This document shows positions 8,941-16,375 of a stretch of 19,301 bases of DNA, one piece after another. The notes below the pieces were generated by a model. The model saw nothing but the letters and a program-made list of their open reading frames with translations. It had not been told where the DNA came from and ran no database searches. How positions within the stretch are numbered: the first letter of the stretch is position 1; every line of letters begins with the position of its first letter. Both the position numbers and the translations under genes were made by a program. Location of the stretch: contig JAGLDT010000189.1 in NCBI GenBank assembly GCA_023145485.1, positions 1-19,301 on the forward strand, read 5' to 3'. Origin of the DNA: Cocleimonas sp. GTDB lineage: Bacteria > Pseudomonadota > Gammaproteobacteria > Thiotrichales > Thiotrichaceae.

Positions 8941-10656
8941 ATGACAGCATTAATAGCAAATAATCAAATAGCAAGTAGCATCATACCACCAATCAAGGTC
9001 GCTTTAGTTGGTGTAACCATGATTCAACAATCCTTATTGGAATTTTATTTTGCGACACAAGAAGGGTCTCAAAGATATTGTGTTGTGCTGGGGAAAGAGG
9101 CCGATGCCTATTTAACTAATTTTGATGAGTTAGGCTCTATTGAGGCATGGGAGCATTTATATGCACAGGAGAATAAACCAACCCTTGTTCTTTCTAATCG
9201 TCATGAAATCATTAATAATTATATTTATATTTCTAAGCCACTCACACCAAAGGCATTGGCTGATGCCTCGCTTTCTATTCATCATTTATTAGAAAATACG
9301 GTTGGAAGTCAGAAAAAAACCTCCCTATCATCCTCTGATGAGCTTCTCCAATTCAGAATTGATCCATCAACAAAATCCCCATATGTGGAAGATATTACAA
9401 TACCCAATAAAATAAGTATTGATGCTATTTTAGAAGAAGAGCAGACGGAAAAAAAGGTGGAAGAACTGGGTGATGAATTTGAATTTATTGATGAGATAGA
9501 TGCTGATATTGCTTTTAATAACGCACCATTTTTTGAAGAAAAGAAAGAGCTAGAACAAGAGCTAGACGCTTTTGCCTCCATTGAAGAAATTACGATAGAG
9601 GAGAAGCCTGATCAGGTAAAGCCAGATGATGTTGATGAAAAGTTGGAACTTGATGAGCTAATATCATTTAAGCCATCCTCTAAAAAGCAGGAGGAGGATG
9701 CATTCCCTCCGCATGAAAATAAAGATCTTAGTGATGAAGAGGATATTTTTGCAGGACTGGATATATTGGATGAGATAACGTTTGAAGATAATACGTCAAA
9801 AGAAGAGGATCTATTATCATTTGATAGCAAATTTTCTGATAACAGCGCCTCTCAGCCATCAAAAACTAAAGAGAAATCAGCTGAGCCTAGTGATAACCTT
9901 TCTTCTCCTGATGAGTTGCAACTCTTTCTTGATGAGTTAAATGAAAAGACATCTCAACAAAAAAAGGAGAAAAAAGCCGCTAACTCTTCTGAGAAAGAAA
10001 GCAAACAGAAGTTACGCTGGAGTCAACTCTGTGGTGGATTAAAAAATTCATCTTATGAAAAGAAGTCAGGTATAAATACGCACTTTAAGCTCGAAGAAAC
10101 ATTATTACCTTATCTTGTTGATACTATTTCTTTTACTGAAAGAGCAGGGTGTTGGATGGAGCTGGCTTATAAGCCGCTTTCTATTCTTATTAATCCAGAA
10201 AGTCAGCTTATTTACAGTAATTTTTCACTAAAAGATCCGCTGTTTGTACAAATTTGCAATGGAAAAGCACTCGAAGAATTAATTGAATATTTGGAAGTTG
10301 ATGCAGAAAAGATAAATCAGGTCAAGGCGAAGCAATCAGCTAAGAAGCTATTTTCTTATGATATTCCATATTTTTTATGGACGCTCAGTTTGCTTGTTTC
10401 TCATGGACGTTTACCTGAAAAAGTTAACCCTGATGAAGGGATGAGTGTTACTAATTGGCTTAGTCTTAATAAGGTAGAAAAATTTCCCTATATTTTGCAA
10501 ATAGCAGCTGTTTTTAACCAACATCATGCGAGTTTAAATGAGGCGGCAGTTTGGATGAAACTACCTAAACGTTATGTTTATGCCTTTTATAATGGTGTAG
10601 CAGCGCTTGATCTGATTGATAAAAATCCTAAAAAATCTTTAATAAGAAAAAGTTAA
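8941..10656 (+). CDS. degenerate receiver-like N-terminus, acidic disordered linker, conserved C-terminal domain of unknown function
   Basis: I do not recognise this protein family. With the ATG at 8941 it has 571 residues. Residues of roughly 15-120 alternate strand and helix like a CheY-type receiver (KVALVGV first strand, PTLVLSN fourth strand, YIYISKPLTPKAL with the conserved Lys-Pro), but the usual acidic pair after strand one is missing, so phosphorylation is doubtful. Residues of about 120-360 are extremely acidic and low in complexity, with recurring short motifs such as IDEIDADI, LDEITFED and LDELISFK. The last 190 residues, from the FKLEETLLPYL region, look folded and contain a helical end with WMKLPKRYVYAFYNG. 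An in-frame TTG at 8890 would add 17 residues and lacks a good ribosome site; neither start has a strong one. It lies 194 bases before parA on the same strand. Confidence 0.6.
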   Translation: MTALIANNQIASSIIPPIKVALVGVTMIQQSLLEFYFATQEGSQRYCVVLGKEADAYLTNFDELGSIEAWEHLYAQENKPTLVLSNRHEIINNYIYISKPLTPKALADASLSIHHLLENTVGSQKKTSLSSSDELLQFRIDPSTKSPYVEDITIPNKISIDAILEEEQTEKKVEELGDEFEFIDEIDADIAFNNAPFFEEKKELEQELDAFASIEEITIEEKPDQVKPDDVDEKLELDELISFKPSSKKQEEDAFPPHENKDLSDEEDIFAGLDILDEITFEDNTSKEEDLLSFDSKFSDNSASQPSKTKEKSAEPSDNLSSPDELQLFLDELNEKTSQQKKEKKAANSSEKESKQKLRWSQLCGGLKNSSYEKKSGINTHFKLEETLLPYLVDTISFTERAGCWMELAYKPLSILINPESQLIYSNFSLKDPLFVQICNGKALEELIEYLEVDAEKINQVKAKQSAKKLFSYDIPYFLWTLSLLVSHGRLPEKVNPDEGMSVTNWLSLNKVEKFPYILQIAAVFNQHHASLNEAAVWMKLPKRYVYAFYNGVAALDLIDKNPKKSLIRKS

Positions 10657-10850
10657 TGATAAATAATAAGCATGAGCAAGAATATGTGCTCTAATAAGAT
10701 GATATAGAAGTTGTTTTTTATATAAGTAGATATCAGCTTATTAGCATCAATGTTTCCCTTTATTCTTAGTTTTTGCTACTGTTTGAGCTTCTTGATTGAT
10801 GAGGGAAAGTTCAGCCGTCATTGATCTCATTTTCAAGCAAGGATTTCAAT
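10657..10850. other. intergenic region upstream of parA
   Basis: This 194-base gap holds the probable parA promoter region and the end of the upstream transcript. A short hairpin, GAGCA (10674-10678) with TGCTC (10687-10691), lies just after the upstream stop but has no T-run directly behind it. A T-rich run follows at 10713-10718. I see no clear -35/-10 pair and no palindrome matching the known parS consensus. Confidence 0.35.
10839..10843 (+). promoter_or_regulatory. ribosome binding site of parA
   Basis: AAGGA sits seven bases before the ATG at 10851. This decides the start: a TTG ten codons upstream (10821) has no comparable site, and the conserved protein begins MAKVLAVANQKGG. Confidence 0.75.
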
Positions 10851-11636
10851 ATGGCAAAAGTGTTAGCAGTCGCTAATCAAAAAGGGGGGGTTGGTAAAAC
10901 AACGACAACCGTAAATCTTGCAGCATCGCTTGTTTCTGTAAAAAGAAAGGTTCTTGTTATTGATATGGATGCACAAGGAAATGCAACCACAGGTTTTGGG
11001 CTGGACAAACATAATTCTCCTATATCATTGAGTGAAGTCCTATTAGAAACTGCTAATATCAATGATGCCATTCAATCCGCTGTTGATATTAATATTGATG
11101 TATTATCGGGCGGAGCTGATTTAACGGTTGCAGAGCTTAGTTTAATGAATGAGGAGCGCCGTGAATTTCGATTACGCGCTGCTCTAGCAACAGTACGTGA
11201 TCGATATGATTATGTTTTGATTGATTGCCCGCCCTCATTGAATATTTTAACCGTTAATGCCCTCGTTGCTGCAGATGGTGTTTTAGTTCCAATGCAGTGT
11301 GAATACTATGCTTTAGAAGGTTTGTCTGCCTTGATCAGCTCAATCAATACGATTACTGATAGTGTCAATCAAAACCTTGAAATAATAGGCATATTACGTA
11401 CTATGTACGATCCTCGTAATAATTTATCACGTGATGTCTCGCAACAATTAACCCAGCATTTTCCTGATATTGTTTTTGCTACTTCTATCCCACGAAATGT
11501 CCGTTTAGCGGAAGCTCCGAGCCATGGGCAACCAGTATTGAAGTATGATAAACGTTCCAGTGGCGCATTAGCCTATCTTGCATTGGCTGCGGAAATGATT
11601 CGTAAAGAAGATAGTCAGAAAACAGTTGTTGCCTAA
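10851..11636 (+). CDS. parA: chromosome partitioning ATPase ParA/Soj
   Basis: This P-loop ATPase drives segregation of ParB-bound origins by forming an ATP-dependent gradient on DNA. The 261-residue product has the deviant Walker A motif KGGVGKTTT (signature Lys at residue 11), a Walker A' region VLVIDMDAQGNAT, and the DYVLIDCPPSLNILT Walker B segment. The conserved LEGLSALI, RTMYDPRNNLS and SIPRNVRLAEAPSHG blocks mark the chromosomal Soj type rather than a plasmid ParA with an N-terminal helix-turn-helix; no such domain precedes the P-loop here. A strong ribosome site fixes the ATG. The parB gene follows after 80 bases on the same strand. The common gid and atp neighbours of chromosomal parAB are not seen in the window. 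Confidence 0.95.
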   Translation: MAKVLAVANQKGGVGKTTTTVNLAASLVSVKRKVLVIDMDAQGNATTGFGLDKHNSPISLSEVLLETANINDAIQSAVDINIDVLSGGADLTVAELSLMNEERREFRLRAALATVRDRYDYVLIDCPPSLNILTVNALVAADGVLVPMQCEYYALEGLSALISSINTITDSVNQNLEIIGILRTMYDPRNNLSRDVSQQLTQHFPDIVFATSIPRNVRLAEAPSHGQPVLKYDKRSSGALAYLALAAEMIRKEDSQKTVVA

Positions 11637-11701
11637 ATTTTAAATGCTTTGGGTTGCTCTGAACCCCTCGAGCCTACTGTAGTGGAACAGCTCGTTATAA
11701 A

Positions 11702-11706
11702 AAGGA
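11702..11706 (+). promoter_or_regulatory. ribosome binding site of parB
   Basis: AAGGA lies ten bases before the parB ATG at 11717, at the end of the 80-base parA-parB spacer. The spacer also has a short GC-richer stretch (about 11655-11690) with no clear terminator. Confidence 0.65.
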
Positions 11707-11716
11707 ATAATAAATA

Positions 11717-12577
11717 ATGGCAAAAAAACCGGGATTAGGTCGTGGTCTGGACATGTTGCTTAGTTCAGCAACAGCAAAGAAAAATAAATTGGTGAATGAA
11801 ACAGAATTAAAACAGTTACCTGTTGATAAAATTCAAAAAGGGCCTTATCAGCCCCGTCTCACTATTGACCCCGATGCCTTGCAGGAGCTGGCTGAGTCAA
11901 TTAAGGCTCAAGGTCTCGTTCAACCTGTTATTGTGCGTCGTCTTGACTCTGGAGTTTATGAGTTAATTGCGGGCGAACGTCGTTGGCGTGCAGCGCAAAT
12001 TGCAGGGTTGCATGATATTTCTGCTATTGTCCGCGTGATTCCTGACCAAACAGCGGCTGCTATGTCGTTGATTGAGAACATTCAACGCGAAGATTTGAAT
12101 GCATTAGAAGAAGCCATTGCCATGAGTCGTCTTATTAGTGAGTTCGGTTTAACCCATCAACAAACAGCGAATGCGGTTGGGCGTTCACGTACTGCTGTTA
12201 CTAATCTATTGCGATTATTAGAACTAGAGGATGAGACCAAAGCACTACTTGAGACTCGACAGATTGATATGGGGCACGCGCGTGCTTTATTAGCTTTAGA
12301 GGGGAAAACTCAGTCTGACATCGCATATAAGGTCGCACAACGTGGGATGTCAGTACGTGATACTGAACGATTAGTTAAAAATACTTTGAATAGCTCGTCG
12401 CGTTCTAGCACTAAAGAAAAGCTAAAGCCAGTGGAGGTAAGTAAGCTTGAGTTGTCACTTTCAGAGAAGCTTGGTGCTGAGATTGATATCAAATACAATG
12501 CTCGCGGTAAAGGTCAATTGATTATTGCTTATAATAGTTTGGATGAGTTAGACGGTATTTTGGAGCATATTAAGTAA
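11717..12577 (+). CDS. parB: chromosome partitioning protein ParB/Spo0J
   Basis: This 286-residue protein binds parS sites and spreads along DNA as a CTP-dependent clamp. It opens with the typical KPGLGRGLDMLL segment. The ParB/Srx fold spans about residues 33-125 and contains QPxIVRRL, the CTP-binding GERRWRAAQ block (86-94) and the ENIQREDLNALEEA box (120-133). The helix-turn-helix that reads parS is at about 145-165 (LTHQQTANAVGRSRTAVTN). A variable linker and a C-terminal dimerisation segment with the GKGQLIIAYNSLDELDGIL end complete the normal architecture. It pairs with the upstream parA. The following gene begins one base after its TAA, so a three-gene transcript is likely. Confidence 0.95.
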   Translation: MAKKPGLGRGLDMLLSSATAKKNKLVNETELKQLPVDKIQKGPYQPRLTIDPDALQELAESIKAQGLVQPVIVRRLDSGVYELIAGERRWRAAQIAGLHDISAIVRVIPDQTAAAMSLIENIQREDLNALEEAIAMSRLISEFGLTHQQTANAVGRSRTAVTNLLRLLELEDETKALLETRQIDMGHARALLALEGKTQSDIAYKVAQRGMSVRDTERLVKNTLNSSSRSSTKEKLKPVEVSKLELSLSEKLGAEIDIKYNARGKGQLIIAYNSLDELDGILEHIK

Positions 12578-12578
12578 A

Positions 12579-13520
12579 ATGGGTGTTAATCTATTTTTAA
12601 GTGATGACGACCTTGTCGTCATTAACGCCTTGGATGATGGTTCTCTTTATGCAGCACCTAATCTTGTAGAAGAGTTATTTAGCTATCCTTATTTAAGTGA
12701 TTCTTATTTATTAGTAAGCCGTGATGAGCAGGGTAAACCAACGGGATATATTCCACTAGGCTTATATTCAGATTATGATAGTAGCCTTATGCTATCTTAT
12801 ATTCCTGCTATTCCATCCTCTCCGCCTATTTCCCCGACCTATACGCCTGGTGCTGAAAATGTCATTGCTAATCTCTGGCGACTACTTGATAAGTCGGTTA
12901 CCTATTTTGATGTTGACGTGGTTGCCGATCATGATTTCTCCGATTTAGAAGAAACGGCAAGTGCCTACTGTTTATCATTGGAGCAATACTTAGCTTATTT
13001 ATCCTCCTCTCGACGCAAGGACTTCAAGCGCAAATTAAAAGTCGCTAAAAAATATCAAATCGAACAAGGCAACCTCAGTGATGTAGTAAAAGCATGGCCT
13101 TGGATGAAATCAGTCTGGGAAAAACGCGGTGCTTACGATGATGAACATGTTAGTAGGGTGATGAGGTGGTTGCGTGAAATAGAAGCCTCTGGCAGAGCCA
13201 CTATGAAAGTTGATAAATACCTATTGGATAATAAATGTGTTGGGGTAAATTGTTGTGTGATTCATGATTATCACGGTATTACCCATATTGATGATTATTT
13301 AACATGGTATGACGCTTCAACAGCGCCAGGCTTAGGGATTGTTAGTGCTCTTTATAATCTAACTAATCCTGTCTATTGTGGCGACCGTTATAACCTTGGG
13401 TTACCAGGTTTCTATGGAAATACCTTTGGCGGGCATGAGTATAAATGGGATATTTTCCCTAAATCTATCCGTTTAAATCAATCCATTATTAATCTTAAGA
13501 TTACAATAGATCCTGTTTAA
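12579..13520 (+). CDS. FemAB/CelD-like GNAT acyltransferase family protein
   Basis: The 313-residue protein matches the layout of the CelD/BcsL/FemAB-like acetyltransferase family (Acetyltransf_6 type). There is a basic segment LSSSRRKDFKRKLKVAKKY near residues 141-159, an acceptor-fold region, and near the C-terminus an acyl-donor region with APGLGIVSALYNLT followed by LGLPGFYGNTFGGHEYKWDIFP, resembling the family's G-x-x-YKxxW end. Such enzymes attach acyl or aminoacyl groups to peptidoglycan, polysaccharide or protein; the substrate here is unknown. It starts one base after the parB stop, with GGAG about 13 bases upstream inside parB, so it is probably translated by coupling. Its last 20 bases overlap the end of the convergent lyase frame. 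Whether it takes part in partitioning or cell-wall growth is inference only. Confidence 0.68.
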   Translation: MGVNLFLSDDDLVVINALDDGSLYAAPNLVEELFSYPYLSDSYLLVSRDEQGKPTGYIPLGLYSDYDSSLMLSYIPAIPSSPPISPTYTPGAENVIANLWRLLDKSVTYFDVDVVADHDFSDLEETASAYCLSLEQYLAYLSSSRRKDFKRKLKVAKKYQIEQGNLSDVVKAWPWMKSVWEKRGAYDDEHVSRVMRWLREIEASGRATMKVDKYLLDNKCVGVNCCVIHDYHGITHIDDYLTWYDASTAPGLGIVSALYNLTNPVYCGDRYNLGLPGFYGNTFGGHEYKWDIFPKSIRLNQSIINLKITIDPV

Positions 13521-14520
13521 TAACGGTTTCATCTGGAGTTGCCTGGTCTGCTTCTTTTAATATTTCTCTTTCTTCTAGGGTGTACCTAATATAGTGAAAT
13601 AAGAGAGATTGTTTGATTTTTTTCTTGCTTAGATATTTTTCAATCTCTGTATCAAACAATGTATCTTGATCAAGGGTATTAAATGAAATAACACTGCGTG
13701 TAATGCGTTTAGGATCAAATGATCCCCCTTTTTTAGCATAAGAAAACCCACCTTTTGCTCTTTTATCATCAATTTTTAACTTGGAGTTGGCAAACTGATT
13801 ATGAATATTGTCATCTTTAATTTCCTGAATAAGAAACCCATAGGACTCGGTTACCTTTTCTAGGTAAGCGGGTTCTAATAAGGCAATTTCCAACCAAGGT
13901 TCTAGATTATAAAGGTGATAATGCAATGCATCTCGTTCTTTGTAGTCAATGCTGACCCCCTTTTCTAGTAAGTTATTGCTAATATGTTGTCGTAAGGTTT
14001 CTTTATCTGTATTTAAGGATTTTTCATCTTCGAGCAAACGATCTAGCATTAGCAATATTTTCAACTGATGGGTGCGAAAATTATTTTTACCACTGCTTGG
14101 TCCAAATTTCCAGTTGTGCTTATTACTTTGAATATTAATTAGCCATATTTTTATTTTTCGATGTTCGGTTTGATTAAATTCACAAAAGAGTAGGTCATAA
14201 GCCCATAGAAAACCCTCCAAACGAGTTTCATTAATAGGATGACCGTTTGGTTGGTGTGTTTCAGCCCATGCGAGTAGGTATTTTTTTGCTTGTTTTAAAT
14301 AAGCATCATCACCTATTAAATAATAGGCTAAGGCTAATAAAGCTGTATTTTGCGCATCACGTAATGCGATTCTGGTTTTTTTCAGCGACTTATTTTTAGC
14401 ATTGGTAATCCCTGCGCTTTGAAGGTTTTCGATAGGGGAGGGGGCTTGCTTTAGAAGGCGTTTGGTTTTCTTTAAGAGTCTTTTCTGCCAGTTAATATCA
14501 ATTAAAGAAGGTTTTTTTTT
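13501..14520 (-). CDS. alginate lyase family protein lacking its own start; read by -1 shift from the upstream gene
   Basis: The open frame runs from a stop at 14545-14547 to the TAA at 13501. Conserved features of the alginate lyase family (PF05426 type) are clear: ALRDAQNTALLALAYYLIGDD, YLLAWAETHQPNGHPINETR, the NN block in SSGKNNFRTHQLK, and ERDALHYHLYNLEPWLE. These enzymes cleave uronate polymers by beta-elimination, usually in the periplasm. The first available start codon is a TTG at 14220, which would remove about 100 residues including conserved ones. There is no ATG, GTG or TTG upstream and no signal peptide. The frame becomes continuous with the Alg44-like gene if one base is gained at the nine-A run (14512-14520), so it may be made only as the C-terminal part of a fusion, or be a damaged gene. 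Coordinates start at that run. Confidence 0.7.
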   Translation of the reverse strand, partial: KKKPSLIDINWQKRLLKKTKRLLKQAPSPIENLQSAGITNAKNKSLKKTRIALRDAQNTALLALAYYLIGDDAYLKQAKKYLLAWAETHQPNGHPINETRLEGFLWAYDLLFCEFNQTEHRKIKIWLINIQSNKHNWKFGPSSGKNNFRTHQLKILLMLDRLLEDEKSLNTDKETLRQHISNNLLEKGVSIDYKERDALHYHLYNLEPWLEIALLEPAYLEKVTESYGFLIQEIKDDNIHNQFANSKLKIDDKRAKGGFSYAKKGGSFDPKRITRSVISFNTLDQDTLFDTEIEKYLSKKKIKQSLLFHYIRYTLEEREILKEADQATPDETVIKQDLL

Positions 14521-16271
14521 ACATCTGTTGTGACTGGTTTTTCTTTATTGCCTAAGCTGATTTTTTCAATAAATCCTTCAGGAAATAGATGTGTCCCACT
14601 TTTACACTCCATAGGGTCAGGGGTATAGGCAAAGCAATAGGCTAAGGTATTATTGCTTGGTAAGTCGACTTCTTCGGCATGTGCTTTGCCAATAATAAAG
14701 TCAAATAAGCTGGCAATAGATTGTTTAACTTTGTTTGTGAAATGATTATGTTTTTCTATACTTAGCTTTACAGGGAGGGCAAATGGCAATGTTTCTGCTG
14801 TTTTGTCAGTAAATTTCAAGGTGACTTTAGCCGTTTTATTCTCAGAAACAGGTTGATTAAATAAACTTATACTACTCACAGAGAGTATATTATCGGTAAA
14901 ATCGACTTGCTCTACAACCATAGGATAATCCCGAGTAAGGGAGGGAGAATAGGCGATAGCCTTGCTTCCTACTTTTAATTTTGTTGCTTCTTTATGGCTA
15001 AGATGGGCTTGTATAAACTGTTGGCTACCAGATTTTTGGATAACAGCAATTAGCTCGCCTTTTTTCATATACTGATTTTCTAGTTCTACAATTTTAATTA
15101 CTTTTCCTGAAATAGGGCTGTAAATAGTTTCTATACCTGATAATGATTCAGGGGTGCTTTCGATTACTTTTACTTTTTGCTGTGCTAGTTCTAATTTTGC
15201 CTGCAAGATAGTGAGTGATTTTTGATTAGCATTACTTCCTTTTGAATTATTTTTATGAGCTCGGGGGATCGTTGCAAGATAGGTCTTGGATGATTTTACT
15301 TTAGCCCGTGCAGCGGTCACTTTTTTACGGCCGATTTGGCATTCAGCGCTACGTTTTTGAGGATTACGTCGATCAATTTCGCTGGCATAACGACGATTAC
15401 ATTTAATATTTCTATTGAGAATTTCTGCTTGTAAAGAAGCATTGGCAGCATTTAGTTTAGTTTGGCTCAAGCGTGTTTGCTGGTTTGCTTTGTTAGCACT
15501 GTCATCTAATAATGCTTGAAATAAGGCAACTTGCTGTTTAGCAACATCTATTCGGTATTGCTTGGGGAGACGATCACTGCTTGAAATATCCAGCGTTAGT
15601 AGTGGATCGCCAATATTGACGTGATCATTATTGGCGACCAATATTTTTTTAACAGTCCCTTGGGTGTAGGATTGAATGGGTGTTACTGCTGAATTAATAA
15701 AGGCTGTTTCAATATTGAGATGAAAGAAACTATTGTATAACGTTGCCAAAGTAAATAGTAATAAAACGGAGCCAACGAATAAGTAAATACTAGTATATAA
15801 ATTGCGCTTTACCTTTTGTGACTGTGCTTTTTTAGTAGGAACTGCTGCTAGCTTAGTACTAGCAGGTGTAACAGGCATATCAACACGACGTAAAACATTG
15901 TCAATATTTACCATATCGCCACTATTTAACGCCTCAGAAAAATATTTTAGAAGCTCTTGATGTTCTTCAGGAATATTTTTAAAGGTAGCAACCAGCTCTT
16001 TTTTCTCTACGTCGTAATGCAGTGGAACGGCTGTGGCATCAAATTGGATGTTAAAATCACGAAATTTAATAATGGGTTTAATGGCAATTTTTTGATTAAA
16101 CTTGACCTCACCAGAGAAATCAACCACTTTAAAATACTTGATAGTCCACTGCGATACAAAGTAGGTCGCTCCATTAATTTCCATTTGCAAAGGAAATAGG
16201 TCGCGCTTATGAAGCCGTCTGCGTGGGGCATCCCAATAGAATACCTCGCTACTAAGTCTCTTTTTAGCCAT
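14502..16271 (-). CDS. Alg44-like protein: degenerate PilZ domain, membrane helix, HlyD-type periplasmic adaptor
   Basis: With the ATG at 16271 (GAG six bases upstream) the product has 589 residues; a TTG eight codons earlier is less likely. Residues of about 15-110 resemble a PilZ domain: the RxxxR motif is present (R19-R23) but the second DxSxxG motif is replaced by QWTIKY (41-46), so cyclic-di-GMP binding is uncertain. One membrane helix spans about 159-181. A lipoyl-like hairpin half (TQGTVKKILVANNDHV), a long helical region and the second half (YSPISGKVIKIVELENQYMKKGEL) form an HlyD adaptor in the periplasm. This order is that of Alg44, which activates alginate polymerisation and export, but the protein is much longer than the roughly 390-residue Pseudomonas Alg44. 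Its C-terminus has two Cys (CFAYTPDPMEC) and ends only three codons after a nine-A run that leads into the lyase frame. Confidence 0.72.
   Translation of the reverse strand: MAKKRLSSEVFYWDAPRRRLHKRDLFPLQMEINGATYFVSQWTIKYFKVVDFSGEVKFNQKIAIKPIIKFRDFNIQFDATAVPLHYDVEKKELVATFKNIPEEHQELLKYFSEALNSGDMVNIDNVLRRVDMPVTPASTKLAAVPTKKAQSQKVKRNLYTSIYLFVGSVLLLFTLATLYNSFFHLNIETAFINSAVTPIQSYTQGTVKKILVANNDHVNIGDPLLTLDISSSDRLPKQYRIDVAKQQVALFQALLDDSANKANQQTRLSQTKLNAANASLQAEILNRNIKCNRRYASEIDRRNPQKRSAECQIGRKKVTAARAKVKSSKTYLATIPRAHKNNSKGSNANQKSLTILQAKLELAQQKVKVIESTPESLSGIETIYSPISGKVIKIVELENQYMKKGELIAVIQKSGSQQFIQAHLSHKEATKLKVGSKAIAYSPSLTRDYPMVVEQVDFTDNILSVSSISLFNQPVSENKTAKVTLKFTDKTAETLPFALPVKLSIEKHNHFTNKVKQSIASLFDFIIGKAHAEEVDLPSNNTLAYCFAYTPDPMECKSGTHLFPEGFIEKISLGNKEKPVTTDVKKNLL
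14511..14517 (-). promoter_or_regulatory. candidate -1 frameshift or transcriptional slippage site
   Basis: On the minus strand the zero-frame codons are GTA AAA AAA AAC CTT CTT TAA. The last seven bases of the run read A AAA AAC in the phase X XXY YYZ of a -1 slippery heptamer. The nine-A run (14512-14520) is also long enough for RNA polymerase slippage. Shifting by -1 replaces the Asn-Leu-Leu-stop end by Lys-Pro-Ser-Leu and continues 336 residues through the lyase to 13501. Confidence 0.45.
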
Positions 16272-16286
16272 GATCATCTCAAATTT

Positions 16287-16341
16287 AAAATACAATAGAT
16301 TGGCGCAATTTTAATTACTTTGTGGATAATAATTGTATTTT
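16287..16341. repeat. perfect 10-bp inverted repeat upstream of the Alg44-like gene
   Basis: AAAATACAAT (16287-16296) and ATTGTATTTT (16332-16341) are exact reverse complements separated by 35 bases. The nearer arm ends 16 bases before the chosen ATG, next to the ribosome site. It could be a pair of operator half-sites or a leader-RNA stem that affects ribosome access. Confidence 0.5.
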
Positions 16342-16375
16342 TTCATTTTGCATTGACAGATGAGGATAAGGAGAG

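Noticed and set aside
9309..9830. Two Ser-rich minus-strand reading frames (9309-9581 and 9612-9830) opposite the acidic protein.
   Set aside because: They are antisense shadows of the Glu/Asp-rich segment, whose codons read as Ser/Phe on the other strand; no ribosome site or conserved pattern.
11422..11437. Palindrome ATCACGTGAT inside parA, considered as a parS site.
   Set aside because: Only the central part fits the TGTTTCACGTGAAACA consensus, with poor outer arms, and the bases encode the conserved N-L-S-R-D-V-S segment of ParA.
12350..12366. CAGTA-CGTGA-TACTG palindrome within parB, considered as a ParB or operator site.
   Set aside because: It codes for the conserved S-V-R-D-T-E segment of ParB and does not match a known site.
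13501..14220. Treating the lyase as an ordinary 239-residue protein starting at the TTG at 14220.
   Set aside because: It would cut off about 100 residues, including the conserved AWAETHQPNGHPINETR block, and has no signal peptide.
16353..16358. TTGACA on the plus strand as a -35 box.
   Set aside because: No TATAAT-like -10 at 16-18 bases, and it would drive only antisense RNA into the metalloprotease 3' end.
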